64,000 nucleotides of DNA. It comes from Takifugu bimaculatus. Taxonomy: Eukaryota > Chordata > Actinopteri > Tetraodontiformes > Tetraodontidae. The notes beneath the pieces were generated by a model, which was not told where the DNA came from, did not search any database, and saw nothing but the letters and a program-made list of their open reading frames with translations. The DNA is taken from the NCBI GenBank assembly GCA_004026145.2, contig CP034980.1:8856667-8920666 (forward strand), given 5' to 3'. Below are positions 63,855 to 64,000 of this stretch, in pieces. The position numbers were made by a program, and so were the translations under genes. The number at the start of each line of letters is the position of its first letter. The stretch's first letter is position 1.

Positions 63855-64000
63855 GTAAGTGGCCCAATGCAACGACATTATTAAGACAAAACCGAGCACA
63901 AACAGCATTTTAAGCTATCAAAGAGTGTTTTGCAGACTGGAAACATTTAGCTGTTTTAAATGGGTGCCCTTCATCCATGCACGAAACAGTAAACATCTGA

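Overview
The window looks like vertebrate nuclear DNA, most likely from a teleost fish. It is mostly non-coding, with long AT-rich stretches, many (AC)n/(TG)n microsatellites, a tRNA-derived SINE and other dispersed repeats of types common in fish genomes, and small coding exons bounded by canonical GT/AG splice sites. I saw no operons, insertion sequences, CRISPR arrays, rRNA genes or tRNA genes. The species cannot be named from the sequence alone.

The one gene I can identify firmly is the 5' part of diaph2, a diaphanous-related formin, on the minus strand. Four coding exons are visible, read right to left: 35938-35855 (start codon), 26705-26673 (33 nt), 25810-25634 (177 nt) and 21985-21881 (105 nt). 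Joined, they give 133 codons in one frame and match the N-terminus of vertebrate DIAPH2: a Lys-rich leader, then the beginning of the Rho-GTPase-binding (GBD) region. All the introns between them are phase 0. A likely non-coding 5' exon ends at 36828, with two inverted CCAAT boxes and a GC box just upstream (36864-36931). This places the promoter near 36.83-36.95 kb. The rest of the gene (FH3, FH1, FH2, DAD) lies to the left of base 1; I found no further diaph2 exon in 1-21880.

Layout: 1-21880, intron 4 (incomplete), with microsatellites and several stretches that resemble conserved non-coding elements; 21881-21985, exon 4; 21986-25633, intron 3; 25634-25810, exon 3, with a strong CTCF-like motif just downstream of it in gene direction; 25811-26672, intron 2; 26673-26705, exon 2; 26706-35854, intron 1; 35855-35967, exon 1; 35968-36827, an intron in the 5' UTR; 36828 to about 36960, untranslated exon and promoter; about 36960-64000, upstream intergenic DNA. 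The intergenic part holds a tRNA-derived SINE (38.2 kb), a dispersed teleost repeat joined to a nine-copy TG-rich minisatellite (48.2-49.1 kb), two more repeat fragments (50.2 and 60.3 kb), candidate CTCF sites, and a few unproven exon-like segments (41.8, 43.9, 46.8-47.0, 63.5-63.9 kb).

I found no convincing new biological system. The most testable observations are the two-exon 5' UTR and promoter model for diaph2, the convergent CTCF-like motifs flanking that promoter, the minisatellite whose core copies are all separated by even distances, and the exon-like pair at the right edge, which may belong to a neighbouring plus-strand gene.
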